Assembly: GCA_963754645.1 (NCBI GenBank) | Contig: CAVWGP010000011.1 | Location: forward strand, 372,001 to 436,000 | Source of the DNA: CAVWGP01 sp963754645 | GTDB taxonomy: Bacteria; Pseudomonadota; Alphaproteobacteria; Bin65 | Length of the DNA: 64,000 nucleotides | Reading direction: 5' to 3' | In this document: piece after piece, positions 34,704 through 44,919 of the stretch | How the letters are laid out: every line of letters begins with the position of its first letter | Numbering within the stretch: position 1 is the stretch's first letter | The notes under the pieces: generated by a model | The model's input: only the letters and a program-made list of their open reading frames with translations | The model's database searches: none | Told to the model about the DNA's origin: nothing | Made by a program: the position numbers and the translations under genes

Positions 34704-36738
34704 TCAGATGCACCAGCGCTTTTGGTAACTCCCCACGCTTTCAAAATTTCGCAAGGGGAAATTTTTGGGGTTTGACCCAGTCCGCATGTCGGCCGGCAGT
34801 GGCCTCCAAGGTCTTTGCGTTGGCATCATAATTTGAACTCGGGCGGGTACATGGACGGCGCTTCCGAACACGATTGCCTCACCGGAAGCAAGCACAGTGA
34901 CTTGGTCAGGAGCCGCTGCGCCTGTCTGGGTATGATCCGTTTGAAGTGATCGATATCGTCGGGGTTTTGAAGGCGGTGTGAGAAAAAATTTGCGCACTGA
35001 CTGATGATCGTCGAACTGATTTCGCTTGGTCGTTGACTGGCGACAATTAGCGAAAGGCCAAATTCTGCCTTCTTTGGCAACGCGCTCAAAAGCCCTCCTG
35101 GACATGCTTGCCCACGGTCCTCTCCTTGGGCGCGGGTCGCGCATAGTTGTGGGCCTCCTCCAAAACGAGAACCCAAGGATTGGAGTAACGCTGGCTCGCT
35201 TGAAGCTTCTCTCTTGCTTCCAGCAGCACTCTTCCCACCGTGAGCAGATAAAGGGCAAAACTCTCGTGCGCAGCATAGAAAGATCGAGAACTGTAATTTT
35301 TGGCCCGCTGCCCTCAAAACCGAGACACTTGAACCATGCGTCGGTGCTACGAATTCCAAGTTCATCATAATTTGTGAAGAACGGACCATCAACGATCCGC
35401 TAGTCTTGTCTTCAGCCGCATGCGTAGTGTCATTAGATGTTGGTCAATCTGAGGCGCATCTTCTTGGGTGGCCGCTGCTGCCAGTGTGCCCGTGTTCTAA
35501 GAGCCATGCTTGAAAAATACGTTGGCGTATCGCCACTCGTTAAAGGCCCTGTTCCAACCGGCGCCTTCGTCATTGCGCTCTCAACGGCGGCAATAAGTTG
35601 CCTTACGGCAGCATCAAAATCCCTCGGGTTTGTGATTACACTGTTATAAAAATTTTTATATTCGCCGTTATTATCTTTGACAAGATAGTCCGTCGCCGCG
35701 CGCCTTAGGTGCTCTAAATCTACACCCGAGTTCGCAAGAAAATCGCAGATTGCAAGATAGCGATCTCTCGCCATGTTTTTGGTCAACTTGTGCAGCGGGA
35801 ACATTTGTTGGGCTGATGCAACCGCCTCGCCGACGAAATCAGCGTCTGCGCTAGCGCCGCCGGAAGGATTTCCTTTCAGAAATGCCCACCATGCTTTCAA
35901 AACCGGTTGTTGTGTTTGTTCGAGAGGCGCTAAGCCATTCACACGCCTCTTCTGAGTTCATGAGCCAAATCGGGATCGAAAGTTTTTTCCGTTGACATAC
36001 GCCTCGTTGGGTTCGCGTGAATAGTTTTTTTCCTCCTCGGAGAGGAATGCGTTGCGTACTCGCCATTGATATCGAGAATAATATATGCGGATCGCTTCTC
36101 TTGGCTACGCTGACGTGCTCGTTTTCGATTACACTTCGGAGCAGACTAGCGACAGTGTATGACTTCCCTGAACCAGTGTTTCCGACGATGGCTAAGGGCC
36201 TGGAAAATAGATCATTGAAAGACGCCCTGACCTTCGTGTTCTCGTCTCCAGATTGATGGCCCAGCTCAAGAGAATAATCGAACTCGCCATCCGTCCATCC
36301 CTGCGGCTCGTTTTTTTTCGGCGGCTGGCCGAAGACACAGGCAAGTATTTTCTTCTCGTCTGGATTGGCTACTTCAGCAGGCGTGTCCAAAGTAGGTAAT
36401 ATTGTGATTCCGGTACTAGAAGGCCCATTGCCCCTTGCTGGATTGCCTGACGGTCCCAAGCAACTGCACGGAAGCAACGCGTCGAGGCTTTGTTAGCTCT
36501 AGTGTGAGGTCATCGCTTCCTGCCGGGTCGTAGCTCTCGCGCGCATCGAGGTCCGAAAGATTTCCGATTGCATGGGTATCTCCCCAAGGTCGAAGTGTCG
36601 GAATGAATTGATGGCAACCGACCGCTGGTACCCATCGAGCGTAGCTCTTGACGATGACTTGGCTTCCGGTGACAGTTCGACCTTGACACGGAATCCATTT
36701 ACCGAGACCACGTGCCCTATAACGCGCGGCTGTTCCAT
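34704..36738 (-). pseudogene. herA: HerA-type hexameric DNA translocase of a SIR2-HerA defence operon, multiple frame changes
   Basis: About 678 codons if read through. Pieces in order: MEQPRVIGHVVSVNGFRVKV (start ATG 36738), DLDARESYDPAGSDDLTLEL, ILPTLDTPAEVANPDEKKIL, RPLAIVGNTGSGKSYTVASL (Walker A, near 36150-36190), PHIILDINGEYATHSS (HerA Walker B, near 36060-36090), YVNGKKLSIPIWLMNSEEAC (residue frame varies), EQTQQPVLKAWWAFLKGN, LIVASQRPSEISSTIISQCA (near 35030-35065) and LASGEAIVFGSAVHVPARVQ, ending TGA 34704. At least seven frame changes separate them. Base composition is clearly lower in GC than the flanks. HerA ATPases pair with SIR2 NADases in anti-phage systems. Start overlaps the SIR2 stop as TAATG. 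Confidence 0.8.
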
Positions 36739-38143
36739 TACTTTGCGGACGCTTCCTTCTTTTTCTTCGCCTTTCTTCAGTTGTTCTTCGAAAAGCCGTA
36801 GTCGCTTGTAATCGTCCAGCCACTTTACGTCCGGCATTACATTTGCAAAAGTCGGCGAAAGTGGCGATCTTGTAAGAACAAGCCTTACCCTCCTCAAGGC
36901 GCTCGGTCAAGACAAATGCCCGCTGACCAAGGCTCTCGGTATTCCTTATCTTTTCGACGATTGCGCTCTCTTTGGATTCGGCTCGACTACAAGCATGACA
37001 AGAGATCGATTCATGAAGGCGGTTTCTATAATCCGCGTTACGTGGTCATCCCCGAAGCCGTAACCGATAACGATGAGGAATGTTTGTGGCTGATTCAATC
37101 GGGCATGAAACAAACGAAATAGGTCGAGCATAAGGCATATCCAACGTTTCGAGTGAATTTCTCGCACGTTGGCAGGATTCCGAATGAGTGAATGGAATCG
37201 AATTTCGCCTTTCGCTTCGAGCGTCTCCGCTTTTTTCTGAACATGGAGGCGCGGTAACGTTTTGCGAATGCGAGGTCCTGGTGCTGCGCTAGGAGCTGGC
37301 CTCGGATTCCTTTCCATGCGCCAGTGGATGGAGCCATGGAGCTTGTTGAGAACTGTAGGAATTTGTCGAAACGGCGGACTCGGCCTTCGGCGACGTCAGC
37401 CGAGAGAATACATCGAGTATTTCCCCATACACTGCGGGATCGAAGCGAAAATTTGCCTTTCCGGAGAAACCATCGAAATATCGGATCCCAAGCTCTCCAT
37501 CGCCTGCTCGAATAAAGTGTCGTAGTTAAGAGTGAACAGATGCGCTCGTCCAAGCGTCGTTTCCCGTGCGATTAATTTCGCAGAAAGGGAATATGGCCTG
37601 AAGGTGCGCCAGTGGTGGCCGGAGTGGATAGATCGCTGCGACCCAATTCAAGCGCACATTCGGCAAAGAATAGCTTTCTATATACTTAGCGTCGAAGCTG
37701 GCTCTCTCCCTCGGGAGTTAGCACGATATCGTCTTTCCATCCCGGACTGTCTCGATCGGCGATTTTTCCGACCCGAAGAGAGACTGGACGCGTTAAAGAG
37801 GTAGCCAAGCCAGTCCTCGAAATTTCCGGAACCGAAGTGGTTGGCCTTTTTCCACGCAACGATAGCCTTGGCCTCGGCCATGAGCGCACATTTCTCAACC
37901 GTATCGAGTACCAAGCACTCAAGGTTATTTGCGGCGGAGGCCCGGCCATCAGGCGCCCGCCAGCTCCCACGGAACATCCGGCCGCAGTAAGTGCGACCAT
38001 GTTTTCCATTCGCAGCCAGTCGGCAAGCAGCGCCTGAATGGTCTCTGACCATCCTCCTCGCCTTTTTCCGCAAGGAGATTTTCGCTTTCACGGCAGATAC
38101 GGGCGAGATCAATTTGTATGGAGAGGGTTTTTTCAAGCGCCAC
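36738..38143 (-). pseudogene. SIR2-domain NADase of a SIR2-HerA defence operon, multiple frame changes
   Basis: About 468 codons if read through, GTG start at 38143. Pieces: MALEKTLSIQIDLARICRES; ADWLRMENMVALTAAGCSVG followed by AGGRLMAG (the Gly-rich NAD loop, near 37955-38000); AIVAWKKANHFGSGNFEDWL; HLFTLNYDTLFEQAMESLG (near 37490-37540); RYFDGFSGKANFRFDPAVYG; LNKLHGSIHWRM (near 37316-37350, the catalytic His of SIR2-like domains); LIVIGYGFGDDHVTRIIETA (near 37010-37071); YKIATFADFANVMPDVKWLD. The order and spacing are those of the SIR2 partner of HerA. At least eight frame changes; motifs between them are intact. The stop (36738-36740) overlaps the HerA ATG. NAD+ depletion on infection is the known role of the family. 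Confidence 0.8.
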
Positions 38144-38430
38144 CTACGAGGGACCTATCACATAAATCGTCGGCCCCAAATGTCGCGCAAGATTGTGGGC
38201 GCAGGCAGTCTAATTGTTCTTTTCAATTTCTGCGCGTCGAATTTCGCGATGCCGAGAATCAACTCGAAGTATGTGTGGCTTTCGATTGCCTTGAGGTGGC
38301 TTATCTAGCAGTATGGCGTGCGTCACAGGCGCGCTACACCGTTGACGCCCGCTCCGCGCCGAGCTGGCGCCGCGCTAGGTTCTCGTCGATGATGGGCTTT
38401 GGTACGGAAAGTCGAGGCAACGGCCGCTCT

Positions 38431-39450
38431 ATGTCCGCTGCGACTGAACGCTCGCGTTTCGCCTGGCTCGATGGCAAGCCCGCCCGCATCGCCTCCGACA
38501 TCGCGCTCGGCTGCATCCTGTTGTCCGCCGGATTGTTCGCGGTCTTGAATTCCGGCGGCAGGTCGCCCGCCGACCTTGGCCCCGGCCCCGAATTTCTTTC
38601 CCGATCTCATCGGCAAGCTGCTGTTGGCGAACGGCGCCGTGCTTGCCCTTCGCGGCGCCGTGCTCGGTCCTGTGCCCGCTTCGCGCTGGCGAGCATGGCA
38701 GCTCGGGCTCATCGTGGCGCTTATCGCGGCAATCGGCCTTGCCGCCTGGGCATGGGGCGGCGATCTGGCGCTGCGGATGGGGCCGCCGGAGATTGCCACG
38801 CTCTTGGCCTTCGAATTGGCCGCGGCGATCGCGCTCGCGCGCCTGTCGCGCGCCCGCGCCACGGGCCTGGTGCTACTCGGCCTGTTGCTCGCCATGGTCG
38901 GCCTCGACCCGGCGACCGGGATCTTGCGCCTGACCTTCGGCTTCGATGCGCTGATCGAGGGAATTTCGCCGGCGCTCGTGCTGTTCGGATTGTTCATCGT
39001 CGCCGACGGCGCGCTCTGCCTCGTTTCGCCGGCGCTGTTCGCGGCACTCTATGCGCGCCAGGTCGCGAACTGGCGCGCGCCGGAAATCGCGGCCTTGGCC
39101 GGGATCGGCCTGCGCGTCGTAGCCGTGCTCGCCCTGCGCCGGCGCTTGTTTTTATGCCTATCGGCTGAACAACAGCCCGGCGGATGTCGGCATGGTCCTG
39201 GTTTTCGGCGTGTTCGGCCTCGGCTGCCGCGTGTTGGGCTGGAACCGCTTGGTGCTCCTGCTCGCCGATCCAGCTCGGCACCGCGCTCGAGGAAAATATC
39301 CGGCGCGCGCTCTTGCTGTCGCAGGGCGATGCCGGCGTGTTTTTCGACCGCTCGACGTCCGCCGCGTTCTCGATCGCGGCGGCGAGCGTCCTTGCGTTCG
39401 GGATCTTCCTGTCGGCGCGGCGCGCGCTTTTTCGGCGACCGGCGCGCTGA
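38431..39450 (+). pseudogene. Tripartite tricarboxylate transporter-like membrane protein (TctB/TctA-like), shortened and frame-shifted
   Basis: Begins MSAATERSRFAWLDGKPARI, SDIALGCILLSAGLFAVL, TctB-like. After a frame change near 38575 it continues NFFPDLIGKLLLANGAVLAL, then TctA-like text: MGPPEIATLLAFELAAAIAL, LLLAMVGLDPATGILRLTFG, and after another change near 39150 AYRLNNSPADVGMVLVFGVF and LGTALEENIRRALLLSQGDA, the TctA end. The central TctA membrane segments (roughly 200 residues) are missing, so this cannot be a normal TctA. It borders the lower-GC SIR2-HerA segment, which may have been inserted next to it. Whether it was a compact natural fusion or a deletion remnant is unclear. 38144-38430 holds no recognisable gene. 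Confidence 0.55.
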
Positions 39451-39529
39451 TCCGCCGCCGTTGACCCGCGCCCCACGCCGACTATGGTGCGCGCCTGTAA
39501 CAACCGCCCCCGCCCGCCCGAGGCCCGCC

Positions 39530-39943
39530 ATGTCCACCCCGCCCGCCGCCGATCCCGCTCCCTATTACCAGCGCCACGTCTTCTGCTGCACCAATGTGCG
39601 CGAGCCGGGGCACAAGCGCGGCTGCTGCAGCGAGAAGGGCTCGGTGGCGCTGCGCGATTACATGAAGGCGAAGTGCAAGGCGCTCGGCCTGGGCGGGCGC
39701 GCGGTGCGCGTCAACGCCGCCGGCTGCCTCGACCGCTGCGAGCTCGGGCCGAACCTGGTGATCTATCCCGAGGGCGTGTGGTACACCTATCGCAGCGAAG
39801 CCGATCTCGACGAGATCGTCGCCACGCACCTGGTGCAAGGCAAGCGGGTGGAGCGGCTGCTGTTGCAACCGCAAGATGTATTGCCCCGCGACCGCGACAA
39901 GCGCCTGGCGGAGTTCGCCACGGCGGCGGGCGCCGGCTCGTGA
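39530..39943 (+). CDS. Thioredoxin-like [2Fe-2S] ferredoxin protein
   Basis: 137-aa protein of the (2Fe-2S) ferredoxin-like thioredoxin-fold family. Cluster cysteines can be seen as HVFCCTNVREPGHKRGCCSEKGS and NAAGCLDRCELGPNLVIYPEGVWY (pattern C...C...GC-x3-C). Such proteins are widespread in alphaproteobacteria next to mnmE or cobaltochelatase genes and are thought to carry electrons; the partner is unknown. ATG 39530. It lies upstream of mnmE on the same strand with a family A palindrome between them. Confidence 0.88.
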   Translation: MSTPPAADPAPYYQRHVFCCTNVREPGHKRGCCSEKGSVALRDYMKAKCKALGLGGRAVRVNAAGCLDRCELGPNLVIYPEGVWYTYRSEADLDEIVATHLVQGKRVERLLLQPQDVLPRDRDKRLAEFATAAGAGS

Positions 39944-40001
39944 ATCCGGTTTGGGGCCTTCGACGCGGTGCAGCTTGATGTCCGAGAGCGGCGCGTGAAG
40001 C

Positions 40002-40095
40002 CTGGACCCCGGCTCGCTGGCCGGGGTGACGGGCTTTCAATGTTCGGCATTTCCTTCAAGCCCGTCCCGTCGCCCCGGCGAAGGCCGGGGCCCAG
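40002..40095. repeat. Palindromic intergenic repeat, family A (copy 2)
   Basis: Arms 40002-40033 and 40066-40095: CTGGACCCCGGC...GCCGGGGTGACGGG and CCCGTCGCCCCGGC...GCCGGGGCCCAG. Same outer motif and size as copies at 23176 and 51730. Sits 59 bp before the mnmE ATG, between the ferredoxin-like gene and mnmE. Confidence 0.75.
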
Positions 40096-40153
40096 CTGCC
40101 GGGCGCCGCGAAATTGGCTCGGTTCGATGCCGGCGCAATCGGCCGAATTTTCC

Positions 40154-41502
40154 ATGAACGCCGGCACCATCTTCGCCCTCTCGTCCGGGCGCGGCGCCGC
40201 CGGCATTGCCATTGTCCGCATCTCCGGGCCCAAGGCGGGCGCGGCGCTCATGGCGCTGTCGGGCCGCGGCCTGCCCAAGCCGCGCATGGCCGCGCGCGTG
40301 GCGCTCCGCGATCCGGCCAGCGGCGACGCGCTCGATGACGGGCTCGCCTTGTGGTTCCCGGCGCCGCGCAGCGTCACCGGCGAGGATGTGGCCGAGCTGC
40401 ACATTCATGGCGGCCGCGCCGTTATAGAAGGTGTGCTGGCGGCCCTCGGCGGACTGGTGGGCCTGCGCCCGGCCGAGCCCGGCGAGTTCACCAAGCGCGC
40501 CTTCCTCAACGACAAGCTCGACCTCACCGCCGCCGAGGGCCTGGGCGACCTCATCGCCGCCGACACCGCCGCCCAGCGGCGCCAGGCGCTGCGGCAAATG
40601 GAGGGCGGGCTGGCCGCGCTCTATGACGGCTGGCGCGGAAGGCTGATCAAGGCGCTGGCCTGGATCGAGGCCGAGATCGATTTCGCCGATGACGGCGTGC
40701 CCGAGAATCTCGCCGCCGGCCTACGGCCCGAGCTTGCCGGCCTTGCGCGACGCCATCGCCGCCCATCTCGACGACCGGCGGCGCGGCGAGATTTTGCGCG
40801 ACGGGCTCTCGGTCGCCATCCTGGGCGCGCCCAATGTCGGCAAGTCGTCGCTGCTCAATGCGCTGACCCGGCGCGAGACCGCCATCGTCTCGTCGATCGC
40901 GGGCACGACGCGCGACATCGTCGAGGCGCGCATCGATCTCGGCGGGTTTCCGATTATTCTGGCGGACACGGCGGGGCTGCGCGCGATCGATCTGGCGGCG
41001 GGTGGCGATCCTGTTGAGATCGAAGGCGTGCGCCGGGCCCGGGCGCGGGCCGAGCAGGCCGATATCAAGCTGCTGGTGTTCGACGCGCGCGGCGCGCCCG
41101 ATGCCGAAACCCTGCGCCTGGCCGATGGCGATGCGCTGCTGGTGGCGAACAAGCTCGATCTGGCGCCGGCCTGGCCGGGCCAAGCCGGGCCGGGCGTTGC
41201 AAGACGCGCTCGCGGTTTCCGCCATCACCGGCGAAGGCCTCGACCGGCTGCGCGCGGCGCTGCTGCAACTGGCGGTTGAGCGAATGGCGGCGGGCGAGGC
41301 GCCGGCGATCACGCGCGCCCGGCATCGCGCCGCGCTGGGCGAAACCGCCGCCGCCCTGGCGCGCGCGCTCGCGGCGCCGGCGCCGGAGCTTGTCGCCGAA
41401 GACGTGCGCCTGGCGATGCGCGCGCTCGGCCGCATCACCGGCCGCGTCGAAGTCGAGGACCTGCTCGACGTGATCTTCCGCGATTTCTGCATCGGCAAGT
41501 AG
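40154..41502 (+). CDS. mnmE: tRNA modification GTPase MnmE, two frame changes
   Basis: With MnmG makes the cmnm5/nm5 modification at U34 of certain tRNAs. Start ATG 40154 (MNAGTIFALSSGRGAAGIAI). The N-terminal tetrahydrofolate-binding domain (HIHGGRAVIEGVLAALGGL, PAEPGEFTKRAFLNDKLDL), G1 GAPNVGKSS (about residue 225), G3 DTAGLR, G4 NKLD and the C-terminal FCIGK with the catalytic Cys are all present. Frame changes near 40740 (GCCGGCCTTGCG) and 41195 (GCCGGGCCGGGC) each look like one extra base. Total length of about 449 codons is normal. MnmE is highly conserved, so these are most likely consensus errors. Followed by mnmG after 50 bp. Confidence 0.93.
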
Positions 41503-41552
41503 CGCATTCCCTCCTTTGACAGCGCGGCGGGCGCTTCTTATTTTGCGGCGCC

Positions 41553-43406
41553 ATGGAACAATTCGACGTCATCGTTGTCGGCGGCGGCCACGCCGGATGC
41601 GAGGCCGCCTCGGCCGCGGCGCGGCGCGGCGCGCGCACCTTGCTGGCGACGCACAAGCGCGCGACGATCGGCGAGATGTCGTGCAATCCGGCGATCGGCG
41701 GCCTGGCGAAGGGCCAGCTGGTGCGCGAGATCGACGCGCTCGACGGGCTGATGGGCCGCGCGATCGATCGCGCCGGGATTCAATTCCGCATGCTGAACCG
41801 CAGCAAGGGCCCGGCGGTGTGGGGCCCGCGCGCCCAGGCGGATCGCAAGCTCTACAAGCGCGCGGTCCAGGATTTGCTGGCCGAACATGACAATTTAGTT
41901 GTCAGAGAGATTTCGGTCGAAGATCTGCTGATCGTTGAAAATCGCGTTGTTGGAATCGTCGCCTCGGACGGCCAGGAATGGCGCGCCGGCGCGGTTGTTC
42001 TGACAACGGGAACGTTTTTGCGCGGCTTGATCCATTTGGGCGAGGAAAAAATTCCCGCCGGCCGCGTCGGCGAGGCGCCGGCTTTGGGGCTTTCGGCGAC
42101 GTTGGCGCGATGCGGCTTCGCGCTCGGGCGCTTGAAAACCGGAACGCCGCCGCGCCTCGATGGGCGAACGATCGATTGGGCCGGGCTCGAAAGGCAAGCC
42201 GGCGACGAGCCGCCGGCGCCGTTTTCCTTTCTCACCGAGCGGATTTCGGTTCCGCAGATCGATTGCCGCATCACGGCGACGACGCCCGAAACCCACGCGA
42301 TTATTCGCGCCAATTTGCATCGCTCGCCAATGTATTCGGGCCAGATCGAAAGCACCGGCCCGCGTTATTGCCCGTCGATCGAAGACAAAGTCGTGCGCTT
42401 CGCGGCGCGCGATCGGCACCAGATTTTCCTCGAGCCCGAAGGCCTCGACGACGACACGATTTATCCGAACGGGATTTCGACCTCGCTGCCGCGCGAGGTG
42501 CAGGTCGATTTGCTCAAAACGATTCCAGGGCTTGGCCGCGCGCGGATGATTCGGCCCGGCTACGCGATCGAATATGATTTCGTCGATCCGCGGGAATTGA
42601 AACCGACGCTTGAAACCAAGCGCGTCGCCGGCTTGTTTTTCGCCGGCCAGATCAACGGCACGACGGGTTACGAAGAAGCCGCGGCGCAAGGCATCGTGGC
42701 CGGCTTCAATGCCGCCGGCGCCGATTTCATTTTGGATCGGGCCGATGCCTTTATCGGCGTTTTGATCGACGATCTCGTGACGCTCGGAACCCGCGAGCCA
42801 TATCGGATGTTCACCTCGCGGGCGGAATATCGATTGCTGCTTCGGGCCGATAATGCGGATCAAAGATTGACGCCGAAGGCGCTGGCTTTGGGTTGCGTTT
42901 CCGCCGAGCGCGCGGCGAAATTCGGCGCCAAGGAAAAGCGATTGGCCGAGGCGCGGGATTTGGTTCGCGCCTTGCAAATCTCGCCAACGCAACTTCAGAA
43001 GCGCGGCTTCGCGATCAATCAAGATGGCGTCGCCCGTTCGGCGCAAGATTTGCTCGGCCATCCGGGAATGACGCTTTCGCGCCTCGGCGAAATTTGGCCC
43101 GAGCTGCGCGCGTTGAGGTCCGAAATCGGCGAGCAAATCGAGATCGAGGCGCGTTATCGCGGTTACGTCGATCGCCAGGAATCGGATATTTTGGCATTCC
43201 GCCGCGATGAAACTTTGCGCCTGCCGAACGACTTCGATTACGACGAACTCGGAAACCTTTCCGCCGAAGTGCGGCAAAAACTCAAGCTTGCCCGCCCGGC
43301 CAATTTGGGCGCGGCGGGCCGAATTTCCGGCGTAACGCCGGCGGCGTTGATTGCGCTTTTGCGTCATTTGCGCAAATCGCCAAACCGCGAGCGCCAAAGC
43401 GTTTGA
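41553..43406 (+). CDS. mnmG: tRNA uridine-5-carboxymethylaminomethyl modification enzyme MnmG (GidA)
   Basis: 617-aa FAD-dependent partner of MnmE. Start MEQFDVIVVGGGHAGCEAAS with the dinucleotide-binding GGGHAG, GEMSCNPAIGGLAKGQLVREIDALDG, the catalytic-Cys region GTPPRLDGRTID and STGPRYCPSIEDKV, FAGQINGTTGYEEAAAQG, and the C-terminal MnmE-binding domain ending ALIALLRHLRKSPNRE. No frame change in 1.85 kb. ATG 41553. Order mnmE-mnmG-rsmG-parA-parB is standard for alphaproteobacteria and often lies near the replication origin. Confidence 0.97.
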   Translation: MEQFDVIVVGGGHAGCEAASAAARRGARTLLATHKRATIGEMSCNPAIGGLAKGQLVREIDALDGLMGRAIDRAGIQFRMLNRSKGPAVWGPRAQADRKLYKRAVQDLLAEHDNLVVREISVEDLLIVENRVVGIVASDGQEWRAGAVVLTTGTFLRGLIHLGEEKIPAGRVGEAPALGLSATLARCGFALGRLKTGTPPRLDGRTIDWAGLERQAGDEPPAPFSFLTERISVPQIDCRITATTPETHAIIRANLHRSPMYSGQIESTGPRYCPSIEDKVVRFAARDRHQIFLEPEGLDDDTIYPNGISTSLPREVQVDLLKTIPGLGRARMIRPGYAIEYDFVDPRELKPTLETKRVAGLFFAGQINGTTGYEEAAAQGIVAGFNAAGADFILDRADAFIGVLIDDLVTLGTREPYRMFTSRAEYRLLLRADNADQRLTPKALALGCVSAERAAKFGAKEKRLAEARDLVRALQISPTQLQKRGFAINQDGVARSAQDLLGHPGMTLSRLGEIWPELRALRSEIGEQIEIEARYRGYVDRQESDILAFRRDETLRLPNDFDYDELGNLSAEVRQKLKLARPANLGAAGRISGVTPAALIALLRHLRKSPNRERQSV

Positions 43407-43412
43407 AGCCAA

Positions 43413-44039
43413 GTGGCCAAAGCGGCAAAATACGGGCCTGAAGAATTTTTCGCCGATTTTCCTGTTTCACGTGAAACATTGCGCCGGCTGGTTGCTTTTG
43501 CCGAATTGCTGGAACGTTGGAACGCCAAAATCAATCTTGTAGCGCCGGCCAGCTTGCCGGAGCTGTGGCGGCGTCATATTCATGATTCAGCCCAGCTTGC
43601 GGATCTCATTCCGGCCAATGCGAAAACGCTTCTCGATCTGGGAACCGGCGCCGGATTTCCCGGATTAATTCTCAGCATATTGGGTTGCCCAGCCGCGGTT
43701 CATTTGGTCGAATCGGATGGCCGGAAATGCGTCTTTCTGCGCGAGGCAATTCGCATCACCGGCGCACCCGCAATCTTGCATGAAACGCGCATCGAGAAAC
43801 TCGATTTCGGCATTGCGGATGTGATCACCGCCCGGGCGCTGGCGCCGCTCGCCGAACTCATCGCCATGTCCGAGCGCTTCCGCGGCCCGCAGACGATTTC
43901 GCTGTTCCCCAAAGGCGCCCGCCACGAAGAGGAATTGACCGCGGCGCGCGCGCAATGGCATATCACCGCCAAGAGCCAGCCAAGCCGCTCCGATTCAAGC
44001 GGTAGAATTATTATTTTACAAGAGGTTAGCCGTGTCTGA
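43413..44039 (+). CDS. rsmG: 16S rRNA (guanine-527-N7)-methyltransferase RsmG
   Basis: 208-aa SAM methyltransferase of G527 in 16S rRNA. NLVAPASLPELWRRHIHDSAQL, motif I LLDLGTGAGFPGLILSIL (residues about 70-87), VESDGRKCVFLREA, DVITARALAPLAELI. GTG start at 43413, six bases after the mnmG stop. Codons for VSRETL near the N-terminus contain a perfect parS site. Its TGA (44037-44039) lies inside the parA start region, an 8-bp overlap. Confidence 0.95.
   Translation: MAKAAKYGPEEFFADFPVSRETLRRLVAFAELLERWNAKINLVAPASLPELWRRHIHDSAQLADLIPANAKTLLDLGTGAGFPGLILSILGCPAAVHLVESDGRKCVFLREAIRITGAPAILHETRIEKLDFGIADVITARALAPLAELIAMSERFRGPQTISLFPKGARHEEELTAARAQWHITAKSQPSRSDSSGRIIILQEVSRV
43464..43479. promoter_or_regulatory. 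parS centromere site (perfect 16-bp palindrome) inside rsmG
   Basis: TGTTTCACGTGAAACA, an exact match to the universal bacterial parS consensus. It is embedded in the rsmG coding sequence, about 0.57 kb upstream of parA. ParB (44916-45887) binds such sites, loads as a CTP clamp and spreads, directing origin segregation with ParA. Its presence shows this is the primary chromosome near the origin. Confidence 0.96.
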
Positions 44040-44919
44040 CGCGGTCCCGCCAGCGGCCGATCCCGCCCCCCTGCTGCTCACCGAGCGGCAGCCGCGCGTC
44101 ATCGCCGTCGCCAACCAGAAAGGCGGCGTGGGCAAAACCACGACCACGATCAATCTCGCGACCGCCATTGCCGCCACCGGCCTGCGCGTTTTGCTGATCG
44201 ATCTCGACCCGCAAGCCAACGCCACCACCGGCTTGGGCCTCGACGCCAATCTCGACCGCGCCACGGTTTACGACCTGCTGCTCGGCGAAATCGCGCTGGC
44301 CGACATCGCCGAGCAAACCCTGATCCCGAATCTCCAGCTCGTCGCCTCGTCGATGAACCTGGCGGGGGCCGAGATCGAGCTCGTCGGCCTCGCGCGCCGC
44401 GAATTCCGGCTCCGCGACGCGCTCGCCGAAAAGTTGAGCGCCTTCGACATCGTGCTGATCGATTGCCCGCCCTCGCTCGGCCTGCTCACGCTCAACGCCA
44501 TGACCGCGGCCGACGCGGTCCTGGTGCCGCTGCAATGCGAATATTACGCGCTCGAAGGCATCAGCCACCTGGTGCGCACGATCGAGCGGGTCCGCGCCTC
44601 GCTCAACCCCAAGTTGCAAATCCAGGGCATCGTCCTCACCATGTTCGACCGCCGCAATGCGCTCTCGGGCCTGGTCGCCGACGACGCGCGCCGCCATTTC
44701 GGCGCCGCGGTCTATGCCACGGTGATCCCGCGCAATGTGCGCCTGTCCGAGGCGCCGTCGCACGGCAAGCCGATCCTGGTCTACGATTTCCACTGCGCCG
44801 GCAGCCAGGCCTATGTCCACCTCGCCGCCGAGGTCTTGCGCCGCGAGCGCGACCTGGCGGCACCCGCGCCGCCGCCGGCCCCGACATCCGCCACCCCCAC
44901 CGCAGGCGCCCGATCATGA
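44032..44919 (+). CDS. parA: Chromosome-partitioning ATPase ParA
   Basis: 295-aa deviant Walker-A ATPase that drives origin segregation with ParB-parS. IAVANQKGGVGKTTTTINLATAI (KGGVGKTT at residues 30-37 with the signature Lys), LLIDLDPQANATTGLG, VLIDCPPSLGLLTLNAM, VLVPLQCEYYALEGISHL, TMFDRRNALS. GTG start at 44032 with AGAGG at 44021. The C-terminus is a Pro/Ala tail. Its stop overlaps parB in ATGA (44916). Confidence 0.97.
   Translation: MSDAVPPAADPAPLLLTERQPRVIAVANQKGGVGKTTTTINLATAIAATGLRVLLIDLDPQANATTGLGLDANLDRATVYDLLLGEIALADIAEQTLIPNLQLVASSMNLAGAEIELVGLARREFRLRDALAEKLSAFDIVLIDCPPSLGLLTLNAMTAADAVLVPLQCEYYALEGISHLVRTIERVRASLNPKLQIQGIVLTMFDRRNALSGLVADDARRHFGAAVYATVIPRNVRLSEAPSHGKPILVYDFHCAGSQAYVHLAAEVLRRERDLAAPAPPPAPTSATPTAGARS

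Noticed and set aside
40154..41502. Programmed frameshifting in mnmE
   Set aside because: No slippery heptamer or downstream structure at the two sites, and MnmE is not known to use recoding; single-base consensus errors are simpler.
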